Assembly: GCA_011523655.1 (NCBI GenBank)
Contig: WTGH01000051.1
Coordinates: forward strand, 62,001-126,000
From: Rhodospirillaceae bacterium
GTDB lineage: Bacteria; Pseudomonadota; Alphaproteobacteria; Bin65
Direction of reading: 5' to 3'
DNA: 64,000 bases
Positions 25,156-36,418 of this stretch are shown in pieces (position 1 is the stretch's first letter; each line of letters opens with the position of its first letter). The translations under genes and the position numbers were made by a program. Under the pieces are notes generated by a model. The model worked only from the letters and a program-made list of their open reading frames with translations, was not told the origin of the DNA and did no database searches.

Positions 25156-26925
25156 ATGGCTGACGCCCTCTGCCACGACCCGGCCCACACCCCGCGCTGG
25201 GGCATGGCGATCGACGTCAACCGCTGCGTCGGCTGCCAGACCTGCACCATCGCCTGCAAGCACTGGAACGACACGCTGCCGGATATCCAGTGGCGGCGCG
25301 TGATCGATGTCGAGCAGGGCGAGTATCCGAACGTCCAGCGCCAGTTCCTCGTCACCGGCTGCCAGCATTGCGCCGAGCCGCCCTGCGTCCCGGTCTGCCC
25401 GACCGGCGCGACCCGCCAGCGCGAAGACGGCCTGGTGACGATGGACTACGACGTCTGCATCGGCTGCGCCTATTGCGCCGTCGCCTGCCCCTACCAGGCC
25501 CGCACCATCGCCCATGAGATCCACGGCTATTACGACGGCGAGATCACGCGCCAGGAAGAGGCCGTGTTCGACGACGGCCGGATCGGCGTCGCCCAGAAAT
25601 GCACATTCTGCATCGACCGGGTCGACAGCGGCCTGGAAGCCGGCCTGACCCCCGGCCTCGATCCCGACGCGACTCCGGCCTGTTCCGCAGCCTGCATCGC
25701 GTCGGCCATCACTTTCGGCGATTACAACGACCCGGACAGCAACGTCTCGCAGCTCGTGCGCGACAACCCGGCGTTTCAGATGCACGAGGAACTCGGCACC
25801 GATCCGCAGATCAAATATCTCTACACCACGCCCGCCGTGCCGGGGCGCGAACCGGAAGCAGCCGACCTGGCCGACGACCGGCTGGCCGATCCGGCGAACC
25901 CGCTGGTCGGCACGCTCCAGCCGTTCTGGGACTGGCGCGCTGCGATGAACTGGATGTTCGGCGGCGTCGGCAGCGGCTTCGTGCTCGCCGCCTGGCTGGC
26001 CTCCTTCGCCGTACCGGCCGAGGCCGCCGCCGAATACGGCCTGTGGCTTTCTGCGGCGCAATTCGCCGGCGCCGGGCTGATGGCCATCGGCCTGTTCTTC
26101 GTCTTCCTGAAGATCGGCAGGAAGATGCGTTTCTGGCGCGCGGTGTCCCGGCCGCAGACGTCTTGGATGACGCGCGAACTGTATGTCGTCGCCGTCTTCG
26201 GCGTCGCCGTGCTGCTCGGTATCGCGACGCAGCATCCGGCGGCCCAGACCGTCGCCGCGTTGGCGGCGCTCGGTTTCCTCGCCTGCCAGGCGATGATCCT
26301 CTACCGGGCGCGCGGCATTCCGGCCTGGCGGCACCGGCTGATGCCCTGGATGATCGTCTCGACCGGCCTGCTCGAAGGCTTCGCCCTGCTGATGCCGGCC
26401 TTTGCGCTCAGCATCGGCCTGCTGGCGGCGTTCCAGTTGCTCGTGCCGCTGGAAATCTTCGTCTACAGCGCGCTTGCCCTCAAGACGATGCAGACCGCGA
26501 GCGTCGCCGTCATCGTCTTGGCGGCGGCAAGCCTGATCCTGTGGACCGCCTATCTGCGCTCGGCCGCAGCCGGCGGAATCGGCCCGCTGGCCCGGGCGGT
26601 GCTGGCGAAGCTCCACCGGCGCGTGCTGATCCTCGGCACGGGGTTGCCGGCGCTCCTGTACCTGGCCGGCCTGATCGCGCTCGGCATCGGGCAGACGGGA
26701 ACGCGCATCGCCATCGGCGTCTGGCTGGCCGGCAGCGTTCTCGCCATTTTCGGTGGCGTCTACTGGAAATTCATGATCGTCGCCCGCGCCGGCTACCAGC
26801 AGGGCTTCGCCATGCCGAAGCAGCCGCATCGCGGCTCCGGCGCCCGGGCCGCGCCGCCCCGGCTCGACGGCACCGTCATGCGGCCGGGCGCGCCGCTGGC
26901 CGAGTCTCCGGAAGGAGTCGGCTAG
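25156..26925 (+). CDS. Fused four-cluster ferredoxin (DmsB-like) and NrfD/DmsC-type membrane anchor
   Basis: 589 residues combining two subunits that are usually separate. Residues 1-190 hold 16 cysteines in four groups (Cys24/27/30/34; 69/72/77/81; 101/104/107/111; 149/152/176/180), enough for four 4Fe-4S clusters. From about residue 260, WDWRAAMNWMFGGVGSGFVLA opens a polytopic NrfD/DmsC-like domain with about eight membrane segments, ending near 565. It would pass electrons between the quinone pool and the molybdoenzyme at 21639. No Tat or Sec signal precedes the ferredoxin part, so it probably faces the cytoplasm. Confidence 0.9.
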   Translation: MADALCHDPAHTPRWGMAIDVNRCVGCQTCTIACKHWNDTLPDIQWRRVIDVEQGEYPNVQRQFLVTGCQHCAEPPCVPVCPTGATRQREDGLVTMDYDVCIGCAYCAVACPYQARTIAHEIHGYYDGEITRQEEAVFDDGRIGVAQKCTFCIDRVDSGLEAGLTPGLDPDATPACSAACIASAITFGDYNDPDSNVSQLVRDNPAFQMHEELGTDPQIKYLYTTPAVPGREPEAADLADDRLADPANPLVGTLQPFWDWRAAMNWMFGGVGSGFVLAAWLASFAVPAEAAAEYGLWLSAAQFAGAGLMAIGLFFVFLKIGRKMRFWRAVSRPQTSWMTRELYVVAVFGVAVLLGIATQHPAAQTVAALAALGFLACQAMILYRARGIPAWRHRLMPWMIVSTGLLEGFALLMPAFALSIGLLAAFQLLVPLEIFVYSALALKTMQTASVAVIVLAAASLILWTAYLRSAAAGGIGPLARAVLAKLHRRVLILGTGLPALLYLAGLIALGIGQTGTRIAIGVWLAGSVLAIFGGVYWKFMIVARAGYQQGFAMPKQPHRGSGARAAPPRLDGTVMRPGAPLAESPEGVG

Positions 26926-26952
26926 GCCGACGGCCGATCAAGCGCCAGCGCT

Positions 26953-27135
26953 GTGCTCTATCTCTTCGCTGCGGCGGTCTTCATCGGATCGTGGATCGGC
27001 TACCGCCGGACCCCCGAGCACGAAACCCTCGCCAGATTGCTGTTCCGGCTTGGCATGGCCGCCGGTATCGCCGTGGCGGTCCTCGGTTACGTCGTGTTCA
27101 ACGTGGTGGAGGTCGGCGGCCGGAACGCCGGATAG
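26953..27135 (+). CDS. Small two-helix membrane protein, hypothetical
   Basis: 60 residues from a GTG at 26953, 27 bp after the membrane-anchor gene. It reads LYLFAAAVFIGSWIGY and, after a charged loop RRTPEHETLARLLFR, GMAAGIAVAVLGYVVFNVV: two membrane segments. There is no clear ribosome site. It may be an accessory subunit of the molybdoenzyme complex or a spurious frame; no family is recognised. Confidence 0.4.
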   Translation: MLYLFAAAVFIGSWIGYRRTPEHETLARLLFRLGMAAGIAVAVLGYVVFNVVEVGGRNAG

Positions 27136-27165
27136 CGTCGCCTGCCAGCAACCCCGGTCGGGCCG

Positions 27166-27588
27166 TCAGCCGCCCCGCCCCAGCGCCGCGCGCAGCCGGC
27201 CGATCAGCGTATCGCGCGCCGCATCGTCGTACGGCACCGGCGGAACCTTGCCCCAGACCGGGCCGGGCCAGGCCGGATCGGTCGTGAAGCGGGCGATCAC
27301 ATGGATATGCAGTTGCGGCACCTGGTTGCCCAGCGCCGCCACATTTATTTTATCGGGCATCTTGTCCGGCCCGAACAGGTCGACGAGCGCCCGGCTGCAC
27401 CGGCGGATTTCTTCGAGGGCGGCAATGCCGTCCTCTTCGTTCAGGTCGTGCAGGTCGCGCAGGCCCTCGCGCCGCGGCGACAGCACCAGCCACGGGTAGG
27501 TGGCATCCTTCGACAGCAGCACCCGGCACAGGTCCAGATCGCAGACCGGCACGGTCTCGTCGGCGAGTTGCGGATGAAGCGCGTACAT
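27166..27588 (-). CDS. HIT-family protein
   Basis: 140 residues from ATG 27588 (GGAGA upstream). The histidine triad appears as QVPQLHIHVIARF near residue 107, the catalytic His-x-His of nucleotide hydrolases and transferases. LCRVLLSKDATYPWLVLSP and LHDLNEEDGIAALEEI are typical of the proteobacterial subgroup. These proteins hydrolyse adenosine-linked phosphoramidates or dinucleoside polyphosphates. It lies 14 bp downstream of the cyclophilin gene, probably in one transcript. Confidence 0.85.
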   Translation of the reverse strand: MYALHPQLADETVPVCDLDLCRVLLSKDATYPWLVLSPRREGLRDLHDLNEEDGIAALEEIRRCSRALVDLFGPDKMPDKINVAALGNQVPQLHIHVIARFTTDPAWPGPVWGKVPPVPYDDAARDTLIGRLRAALGRGG

Positions 27589-27602
27589 CGCCTGTCTCCG
27601 GG

Positions 27603-28205
27603 CTACTTGCCGACCTCGACATCGGCGGCGACGCGCAGGCTGACGATCTTGTCCGGCTGCGCCGGCGGCTCGCCCGGCGCGATGCCGTCGACCAGGTCCA
27701 TGCCTTCGACCACCTTGCCCCAGATCGTGTACTGACCGTTCAGGTGCGATGCCGGAGCGAAGCAGATGAACCATTGGCTGTCGCCGCTGTTCGGATCGGC
27801 GGTGCGCGCCATGCCGATGGTGCCGCGCTCGAACGAGAGGTCGCGGGAAAATTCCGCCGGCAGTTTCCGCCCGCTGCCGCCCCGGCCCGTGCCGGTCGGA
27901 TCGCCGGTCTGGGCCATGAATCCCGGAATGACCCGGTGGAAGACGATGCCGTCGTAGAATTTCTCGCGCGCGAGTTCCTTGATCCGGGCGACATGTTTGG
28001 GCGCCGCGTCGGGATAGAGTTCGATGGCGACGCGACCGTTCTTCAATTCGAGATAGAGCATGTTTTCCAGCTTTCGGGATTTCTGCGCGCCGGCGGGAGC
28101 GGCAACCGTCACCGCCAGGGCAATGGTGAAGACCACAGCGAGAAACCCCCGGACGGCGTTGCGGACGCCGCGGACTGCCGGCTGCGATGGGAAATGAGCA
28201 ATCAT
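27603..28205 (-). CDS. Cyclophilin-type peptidyl-prolyl cis-trans isomerase, exported
   Basis: 200 residues with the chosen ATG at 28205; an upstream in-frame ATG at 28235 adds ten residues and cannot be excluded. A signal peptide (FLAVVFTIALAVTVAAPAGAQ) precedes the cyclophilin domain, which shows FYDGIVFHRVIPGFMAQTGD (catalytic Arg and Phe), GTIGMARTADPNSGDSQWFI and GQYTIWGKVVEGMD. It catalyses proline isomerisation in periplasmic protein folding. The domain length and motif order are complete. Confidence 0.9.
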   Translation of the reverse strand: MIAHFPSQPAVRGVRNAVRGFLAVVFTIALAVTVAAPAGAQKSRKLENMLYLELKNGRVAIELYPDAAPKHVARIKELAREKFYDGIVFHRVIPGFMAQTGDPTGTGRGGSGRKLPAEFSRDLSFERGTIGMARTADPNSGDSQWFICFAPASHLNGQYTIWGKVVEGMDLVDGIAPGEPPAQPDKIVSLRVAADVEVGK

Positions 28206-28381
28206 GCCGGTGGCATAGCGCGCCGTCCCCGGCATGGCCAGCGGGCCGCGGCAATCCGGCAGGCCGCTCTGCCGGCAACCGTATTGCCGTGGCCTGCGGA
28301 GATTTCATTATTGAGCGGGATTGAGCCGGCGCGTTTGGCTCCGGCCGCACGAAGAGCGCGGTTCTGCAACGGGAGACAAGG

Positions 28382-29281
28382 ATGACAAAGACCGGCTTTA
28401 TCGGGCTGGGCGCGATGGGGCAGCCGATGGCGGCCAATCTCGTGCGCAAGGGCCACGATCTGATCGTCTACGACATTGCACAGGACCGCACGCCGCCGCT
28501 CCGCGATCTCGGTGCCGCCGTCGCCGGCTCCGTCGCCGAAGTGGCCGAACGGGCCGGCGTCGTGGTGACGATGGTCCCGGATTCGCCCGAGGTCGAAGCG
28601 GTCGTCCTCGGCCCCGGGGGAATTCTCGAATCCGGCGCCGCAGGCCAGCTCGTCATGGACATGAGCACGATCGCGCCGGAAACGACCGACCGCATCGCGG
28701 CAGCGCTGGCCGAAGCGGGCCGGGCCTTCGTCGACGCGCCAGTCGGCCGGCTGGTGACCAACGCGGAGGCCGGCACATCCCTGTTCATGGTCGGGGCAAC
28801 GAAAGCGGACCTGGAACGGGTGCGGCCGCTCCTCGACGCCATGGGCGATACCATCCTGCATTGCGGCGGGCCGGGCGCGGGCATCCGCTCCAAGCTGGTC
28901 AACAATTTCCTGATCATGGGCATCAACCAGATGAACGCCGAGGCGCTGGCGCTCGCCCAGGGCTTCGGGCTGGACCTGGAGACCACCCTGAAGGTGCTCG
29001 GCGGCACGACCGCCGCCAACGGGCAGCTCTCGATCAACTGGCCGAACAAGGTGCTGAACGGCGACCTCGCGCCCGGTTTCCGCATCGCGCTCGCCCACAA
29101 GGACGTTTCGCTTGCCGTCGAAGCGGCGCGCAGCTTCGGGCTGCCGCTCTATGCCGGCGCGGTCGTCCGGGAGAGCCTCGCCATGGCAAAGGCAACCGGC
29201 GACTATGCCGACAAGGATTTTTCCGGAATTGCCGATGCAGTGTGCCGGCTGGGCAACCTGCCGCCGCCGCGACTGACCTGA
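28382..29281 (+). CDS. 3-hydroxyisobutyrate dehydrogenase / tartronate-semialdehyde reductase family protein
   Basis: 299 residues, ATG 28382 with GGAGACAAGG upstream. It begins TKTGFIGLGAMGQPMAANLV, the Rossmann beta-alpha-beta signature of beta-hydroxyacid dehydrogenases. MDMSTIAPETTDRIAA precedes FVDAPVGRLVTNAEAGT, where the family has a D-A-P-V-S-G substrate loop, and the catalytic Lys lies in RSKLVNNFLIMGINQMNAEA. Note GRL in place of the usual SGG in the substrate loop, so the substrate may be atypical. It stands alone between divergent cyclophilin and convergent genes. Confidence 0.87.
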   Translation: MTKTGFIGLGAMGQPMAANLVRKGHDLIVYDIAQDRTPPLRDLGAAVAGSVAEVAERAGVVVTMVPDSPEVEAVVLGPGGILESGAAGQLVMDMSTIAPETTDRIAAALAEAGRAFVDAPVGRLVTNAEAGTSLFMVGATKADLERVRPLLDAMGDTILHCGGPGAGIRSKLVNNFLIMGINQMNAEALALAQGFGLDLETTLKVLGGTTAANGQLSINWPNKVLNGDLAPGFRIALAHKDVSLAVEAARSFGLPLYAGAVVRESLAMAKATGDYADKDFSGIADAVCRLGNLPPPRLT

Positions 29282-29374
29282 TCGCCGGCGGCGCGCGGGC
29301 GGGCAGCCTGTCACAAATCCGCGCGCAGCCTGCGAACTCCTACCTGCCGCGGAATTTGGGGCTAGCATTTCTCC

Positions 29375-30340
29375 ATGGCTCCTCGCCCGGAACGCGCCGG
29401 CCTGATCGCCGGCACCGACATGCCGGCGCAAAGCTGGATCGACCGGCTCCTGCCCCGGCCGGCGCGGCCCTATGCGCGGCTGATGCGCCTCGACCGGCCG
29501 ATCGGGACCTGGCTGCTGTTGTTTCCGGGCTGGTGGTCGATCGCCCTGGCGTTCGACACGCTGGCGTGGACCTGGGACGGCGCCGGCAGGTTTCTCTGGT
29601 TCATGGCCCTGTTCGGCGCCGGCGCCCTGCTGATGCGCGGGGCGGGCTGCACCTGGAACGACATCACCGACCGGGACTTCGACGCCATGGTGGAGCGCAC
29701 GCGCACCCGGCCGATTCCCAGCGGACAGGTTTCCGTCAGGCAGGCGCTGGCCTTCATGGCCCTGCAGATGGCCGTCGCCTTCGGCATCCTGCTCCAGTTC
29801 AACGGCTTTGCCGTCCTGGTCGGCGCGGCATCGCTCGCCATCGTGTTCGTCTATCCGCTGATGAAGCGCGTGACCTACTGGCCGCAGATCGTGCTCGGGC
29901 TGGCGTTCAACTGGGGCGCCCTGCTCGGCTGGGCGGCCGTGCGCGGAGACCTCGGCTGGCCGCCGGCCTTGCTCTATATCGCCGGCATCTTCTGGACCCT
30001 CGGCTACGACACAATCTACGCTCACCAGGACAAGGAAGACGACATCCTGATCGGCGTGAAATCCAGCGCGCTGAAGCTGGGCGCCAACACCCGGCCGTGG
30101 CTGTGGTTCTTCTACGGGATGGCGGCGCTCCTTATCGCCGCCGCCGGATGGCTCGACGGTCTCGGCCGGGCATTCTGGATCGGCTTCGCGCTTGGCGTCG
30201 TGCAACTCGGCTGGCAGGCCGCCAAAGTCGATATCGACGACCCGGCGGATTGCCTGCGCATCTTCAAGTCGAACCGGGTTTTCGGCTGGTGCCTGCTGCT
30301 CGGCCTGACTGCCGACCTGGTATACCAGGCAGGTGCCTGA
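29375..30340 (+). CDS. ubiA: 4-hydroxybenzoate polyprenyltransferase
   Basis: 321 residues, polytopic. Both Asp-rich motifs of UbiA are present: NDITDRDFDAMVERTRTRP near residue 105 (NDxxDxxxD) and GYDTIYAHQDKEDDILIGVK near residue 212 (DxxxD type). YARLMRLDRPIGTWLLLFPG at the N-terminus is typical of ubiquinone-pathway enzymes. It attaches the isoprenoid tail to 4-hydroxybenzoate in the inner membrane. An ATG at 29420 (MPAQSWIDRL) is an alternative start. Confidence 0.92.
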   Translation: MAPRPERAGLIAGTDMPAQSWIDRLLPRPARPYARLMRLDRPIGTWLLLFPGWWSIALAFDTLAWTWDGAGRFLWFMALFGAGALLMRGAGCTWNDITDRDFDAMVERTRTRPIPSGQVSVRQALAFMALQMAVAFGILLQFNGFAVLVGAASLAIVFVYPLMKRVTYWPQIVLGLAFNWGALLGWAAVRGDLGWPPALLYIAGIFWTLGYDTIYAHQDKEDDILIGVKSSALKLGANTRPWLWFFYGMAALLIAAAGWLDGLGRAFWIGFALGVVQLGWQAAKVDIDDPADCLRIFKSNRVFGWCLLLGLTADLVYQAGA

Positions 30341-30372
30341 CGGCGCGGCGCGGACCTGCGTTAGGCTCCGGC

Positions 30373-32520
30373 CTATTGGCCGGCCACGGTGTCGGGAATC
30401 AGCCCGAACACCTTCAGCATGAAGGCGTATTCCTCCGCCGTTTCGCGCAACGCCTCGTAGCGGCCGGATTTGCCGCCGTGACCGGCGCCCATGTTCATGC
30501 GCAGAAGCAGCAGGTTGTCGTCGGTCTTGTTTGCCCGCAGTTTGGCGACCCATTTGGCCGGCTCCCAATAGGTGACGCGCGGGTCGCTCAATCCGCCGGT
30601 GACGAAGAGGTGCGGATAGTCCCCCGGCCCGACATTGTCGTAGGGGCTGTAGGCCTTGATCCGGCGGTAGGCCTCACCGCTCTCCGACGGGTTGCCCCAT
30701 TCCGGATATTCGCCCGGCGTCAGCCAGAGCGTGTCGTCGAGCATCGTGTTCAGAACGTCGACGAAGGGCACATGCGCCGCCGCCGCCCGGAACAGGTCCG
30801 GCGCCATGTTGACCGTCGCGCCGACCATCAGGCCGCCGGCGCTGCCGCCGGCGAGCGCCATGTTGCCCGCGCGCGCATAGCCCGCCGCCGCCAGATGCCG
30901 GGCGACGGCGATCACATCGCGGAAGGTGTTCTCCTTGTGCTCCAGTTTGCCGGACTCGTACCAGTATTTGCCGAGTTCCGAACCGCCGCGCGGATTGGCG
31001 AGTGCGAAGACGAATCCCCGGTCCAGAAGCGACAGCCGCGCCGTGCCGAACCCGGGATCCATGTTCATGCCGTAAGAGCCGTAAGCGTAGAGATAGAGCG
31101 GCGCGCTGCCGTCCTTCGGCGTATCCCTGCGCCGGACGATCGTGACCGGCACGAGGGCGCCGTCGTGCGACCGGGCCATCTCCCGCTCCGAAACGTAGAG
31201 CGATGGATCGTAACCCGAGGGAATCTCCTGGACCTTGCGCACGGTGCGTTCGCGCGTGACGACATCGTAGTCCCAGACCGTCAGCGGCGTGACGAGCGAC
31301 TGATAGGCGATGCGCAGGTGCGCCTGATCGAATTCAGCGTTGCCCGCCGGGTGGACGGCATAGGCAGGCTCCGGAAAGTCGATCCGGTGCCCGGCGCCGT
31401 CGCCGAAACGCCGGATGCGCAGATGCTTGACGCCGGCTTCCCGCTCCGCGATCAGCATCCAGTCCCGGAACACCTCCAGCCCGGTCAGATACACGCCGTC
31501 CGAGGCGGCGATTTCTTCCCGCCAGTTCTCCGCGCCGGGGTTTTCGGCCGGGGCGGCGACGAGCCGTTGGTTCGGGTGGGTATCGTCGGTCAGGATCCAG
31601 AAGACGCCGTCGCGGTGATCGGCGCTGTAGAGCCGGCCGGTCCGGCGGGCGCTGATGAGCCGCGGTTCGCTTTCCGGCGCGTCCGCCGGAATGAACCGGA
31701 TCTCCGACGTTTCGTGATCGCCCGCGCTGATGAACAGATGGCGTTCGTCCCGACCCAATCCGACCGAAACCCCGAAGCCCGGATCGGGTTCCCGGTAGAC
31801 TTCGACATCCGCTTCGACCGGCGTGCCCAGCCGGTGCCGCCACACCGAAGACGGCCGAAGCTGCGCATCGAGCCGGACGTAAAACAGCGTCCGGTTGTCG
31901 GTCGCCCAGGCCGGTGCACCGCTGGTGTCCGGTATGACGTCCGGCAGGTCTTCGCCGGTCGCCAGGTCGCGCACCCGGATCGCAAACCGCTCCGAGCCAT
32001 CGGTGTCGGCCGAATAGGCCAGCAGCGAATGGTCCGGCGACGGCTCGGCGGCGCGCACGCGCAGATAGTCGAAACCCTCGGCCAGCGCCGGCTCGTCCAG
32101 AATCGTCCGGGGCGCGCCGTCCGGTCCTTCTTCGCAGGGGATACGGAAGTGGATCCGGTATTGCGCCCCCGGCTCGAAGCGCCAGGCGTATAACCAGGGC
32201 CCGCGCTTCATCGGCACGCTGCAGTCGTCGTCTTTCAGCCGGCCCTTGAGCTCCTGGAACAGCTGCTCCTGAAGCCCGGCCAGCGGCGCCATGACCGCTT
32301 CCCGGTAGGCATTCTCGGCCTTGAGATAGTCGAGAATTGCCGGGTCGCGGACATCGGGATAGCCGGGGTCGCGCAGCCAGGCGTAGTCGTCGGTCCGGCT
32401 GTCGCCATGATGGTGCGAGACGACCGGCCGGCGCGCGGCAACCGGCGGAAGCGGCGCATTGCTGTTCGGCGCGTTCATTGTGCCGATGTGGCCCGCCACC
32501 GCCGGCTTGACAACCGCCAT
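30373..32520 (-). CDS. ptrB: Oligopeptidase B (S9 family serine peptidase)
   Basis: 715 residues. An N-terminal beta-propeller region (HHHGDSRTDDYAWLRDPGYPDV at the start) is followed by the alpha/beta-hydrolase domain with YLYAYGSYGMNMDPGF, the nucleophile GGSAGGLMVGATVNM, LFVTGGLSDPRVTYWEPAKW and the catalytic His in MGAGHGGKSGRY. This matches oligopeptidase B, which cleaves short peptides after Arg or Lys in the cytoplasm. The start at 32520 is the longest; MNAPNSNAPLPP at 32478 is equally plausible. No signal peptide. Confidence 0.9.
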   Translation of the reverse strand: MAVVKPAVAGHIGTMNAPNSNAPLPPVAARRPVVSHHHGDSRTDDYAWLRDPGYPDVRDPAILDYLKAENAYREAVMAPLAGLQEQLFQELKGRLKDDDCSVPMKRGPWLYAWRFEPGAQYRIHFRIPCEEGPDGAPRTILDEPALAEGFDYLRVRAAEPSPDHSLLAYSADTDGSERFAIRVRDLATGEDLPDVIPDTSGAPAWATDNRTLFYVRLDAQLRPSSVWRHRLGTPVEADVEVYREPDPGFGVSVGLGRDERHLFISAGDHETSEIRFIPADAPESEPRLISARRTGRLYSADHRDGVFWILTDDTHPNQRLVAAPAENPGAENWREEIAASDGVYLTGLEVFRDWMLIAEREAGVKHLRIRRFGDGAGHRIDFPEPAYAVHPAGNAEFDQAHLRIAYQSLVTPLTVWDYDVVTRERTVRKVQEIPSGYDPSLYVSEREMARSHDGALVPVTIVRRRDTPKDGSAPLYLYAYGSYGMNMDPGFGTARLSLLDRGFVFALANPRGGSELGKYWYESGKLEHKENTFRDVIAVARHLAAAGYARAGNMALAGGSAGGLMVGATVNMAPDLFRAAAAHVPFVDVLNTMLDDTLWLTPGEYPEWGNPSESGEAYRRIKAYSPYDNVGPGDYPHLFVTGGLSDPRVTYWEPAKWVAKLRANKTDDNLLLLRMNMGAGHGGKSGRYEALRETAEEYAFMLKVFGLIPDTVAGQ

Positions 32521-32607
32521 GCCGTGCCGGGAGTTATGCAGCCAGACTCACTGACAAGTGATTCCAAGTGATTCGTGTCGCCGATTCGGCCATCGTAGGA
32601 TTAGGTC

Positions 32608-33360
32608 ATGACCGGATTCGCCAAGACCGTTACCCGCGCGCTTGCCGCGATCGCCTTCGCCGCGGCGCTGGCCCCGGCCGGCGCCCTTGCCGATGCCGCC
32701 AAGCGCCCGGTGGTCGCCGAACTGTTCACCTCGCAGGGCTGCTATTCCTGTCCGCCGGCGGACAAGTTCCTGGGCGTGCTGGCGCAGCGCCCCGGCGTGA
32801 TCGCCCTCTCCTTCCACGTCGACTACTGGAACTATCTGGGCTGGCGCGATCCCTATTCGAGCGCCGAGGCGACGCAGCGCCAGCAGACCTACGCCTCGGC
32901 GATGCGCCGCCGCACCGTCTACACCCCGCAAATTGTCATCGACGGCAAACTGCAGGCTATCGGCAGCTACACCGGTGTGATCGACGGGCAGATCCGGCTC
33001 CGGCAGAAATCGGCCGACGACCGCGTCGCCGTGTCGATCACCGCAGGCGCGAATGCGGAATCGCTCACCGCCTCCCTCGAAGGCGATGGCGGGCGCACCG
33101 GCGATTGCACCGTCTGGCTGGTGTATTTCGACAAGCAGCACACTACGGCGATCCCGCGCGGCGAGAATGCCGGCAAGACACTGACCTACTACAACGTGGT
33201 GCGGGAAATCCGCCGGGTCGCCGAATACCGGGGCGCGGACCTCGAGGTCGATTTGCCCCGCACCGGCGAAAAGGGCGGCCGCTTCGACCGGGTTGCCGTT
33301 CTGGTCCAGGAACCGGACGGCGGCCGGATCGTCGGCGCAGCCTGGGCCGAGCTGAAGTAA
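32608..33360 (+). CDS. DUF1223 thioredoxin-like exported protein
   Basis: 250 residues. A signal peptide ends near PAGALADA, followed directly by PVVAELFTSQGCYSCPPADK, the DUF1223 signature with a CxxC pair in a thioredoxin-like fold. HVDYWNYLGWRDPYSS and YTPQIVIDGKLQAIGSY are further family blocks. Members are periplasmic and of unknown biochemical role, presumably redox. It is followed 97 bp later by the helicase gene. Confidence 0.85.
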   Translation: MTGFAKTVTRALAAIAFAAALAPAGALADAAKRPVVAELFTSQGCYSCPPADKFLGVLAQRPGVIALSFHVDYWNYLGWRDPYSSAEATQRQQTYASAMRRRTVYTPQIVIDGKLQAIGSYTGVIDGQIRLRQKSADDRVAVSITAGANAESLTASLEGDGGRTGDCTVWLVYFDKQHTTAIPRGENAGKTLTYYNVVREIRRVAEYRGADLEVDLPRTGEKGGRFDRVAVLVQEPDGGRIVGAAWAELK

Positions 33361-33457
33361 CCCCGACGCTGCGCTGCGGCGCAGGTATTCCGAGCCCGGT
33401 TCGACCGGCGTTGCGCCAGCGCCTTTCTCCTTGTCTTCCGCCACAACCCGGACGACC

Positions 33458-35962
<2,505 letters not shown>

Positions 35963-35968
35963 GGGCCG

Positions 35969-36397
35969 ATGCCGGAGCCCCCGACCGCCGCCAGCGCCGG
36001 GCCGGACGATATCGGGCCGCGCATCGACAAGTGGCTGTGGCACGCGCGCTTCTTCAAGACCCGGACCCTGGCCGGCAAGCTGTGCAACGGCGGCAAGCTG
36101 CGGGTGAACAGCGCGCCGATCGCCAAGGCGCACTACCGGGTCCGGCGCGGCGATGTGCTGACCTTTCCGCAGGGCGGCCGGATCAGGGTCGTCGAAGTCC
36201 GTGCGTTCGGCATGCGGCGCGGGCCCGCCGCTGAAGCGCAGGCGTTGTACGAGGACCTGGCGCCGGCGCTGCCCCGGCGCACGATCGACGAAGCCGGGCA
36301 GGACAGCACGTCCGCCGCGCCCCACCGGGAAGCCGGCTCGGGCCGGCCGACCAAGGCCGACCGCCGGGCCATCGAACGGCTGCGCGGCCGGCCCTGA
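35969..36397 (+). CDS. hslR: S4-domain RNA-binding protein, Hsp15-like
   Basis: 142 residues. The S4 fold is at the N-terminus: RIDKWLWHARFFKTRTLAGK followed by GGKLRVNSAPIAKAHYRVR and GDVLTFP. This is the Hsp15 pattern, which binds free 50S subunits carrying nascent chains. The C-terminal tail is basic (PTKADRRAIERLRGRP), as in other Hsp15 proteins. It starts 6 bp after the helicase stop, so the two are probably translated from one message, and TerC follows 21 bp later. Confidence 0.88.
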   Translation: MPEPPTAASAGPDDIGPRIDKWLWHARFFKTRTLAGKLCNGGKLRVNSAPIAKAHYRVRRGDVLTFPQGGRIRVVEVRAFGMRRGPAAEAQALYEDLAPALPRRTIDEAGQDSTSAAPHREAGSGRPTKADRRAIERLRGRP

Positions 36398-36418
36398 ACC
36401 GAAACGGATAGCGGCGGC

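Noticed and set aside
28321..32193. A 1290-codon open frame on the plus strand
   Set aside because: It runs through the dehydrogenase and ubiA genes in the wrong frame and antisense to oligopeptidase B.
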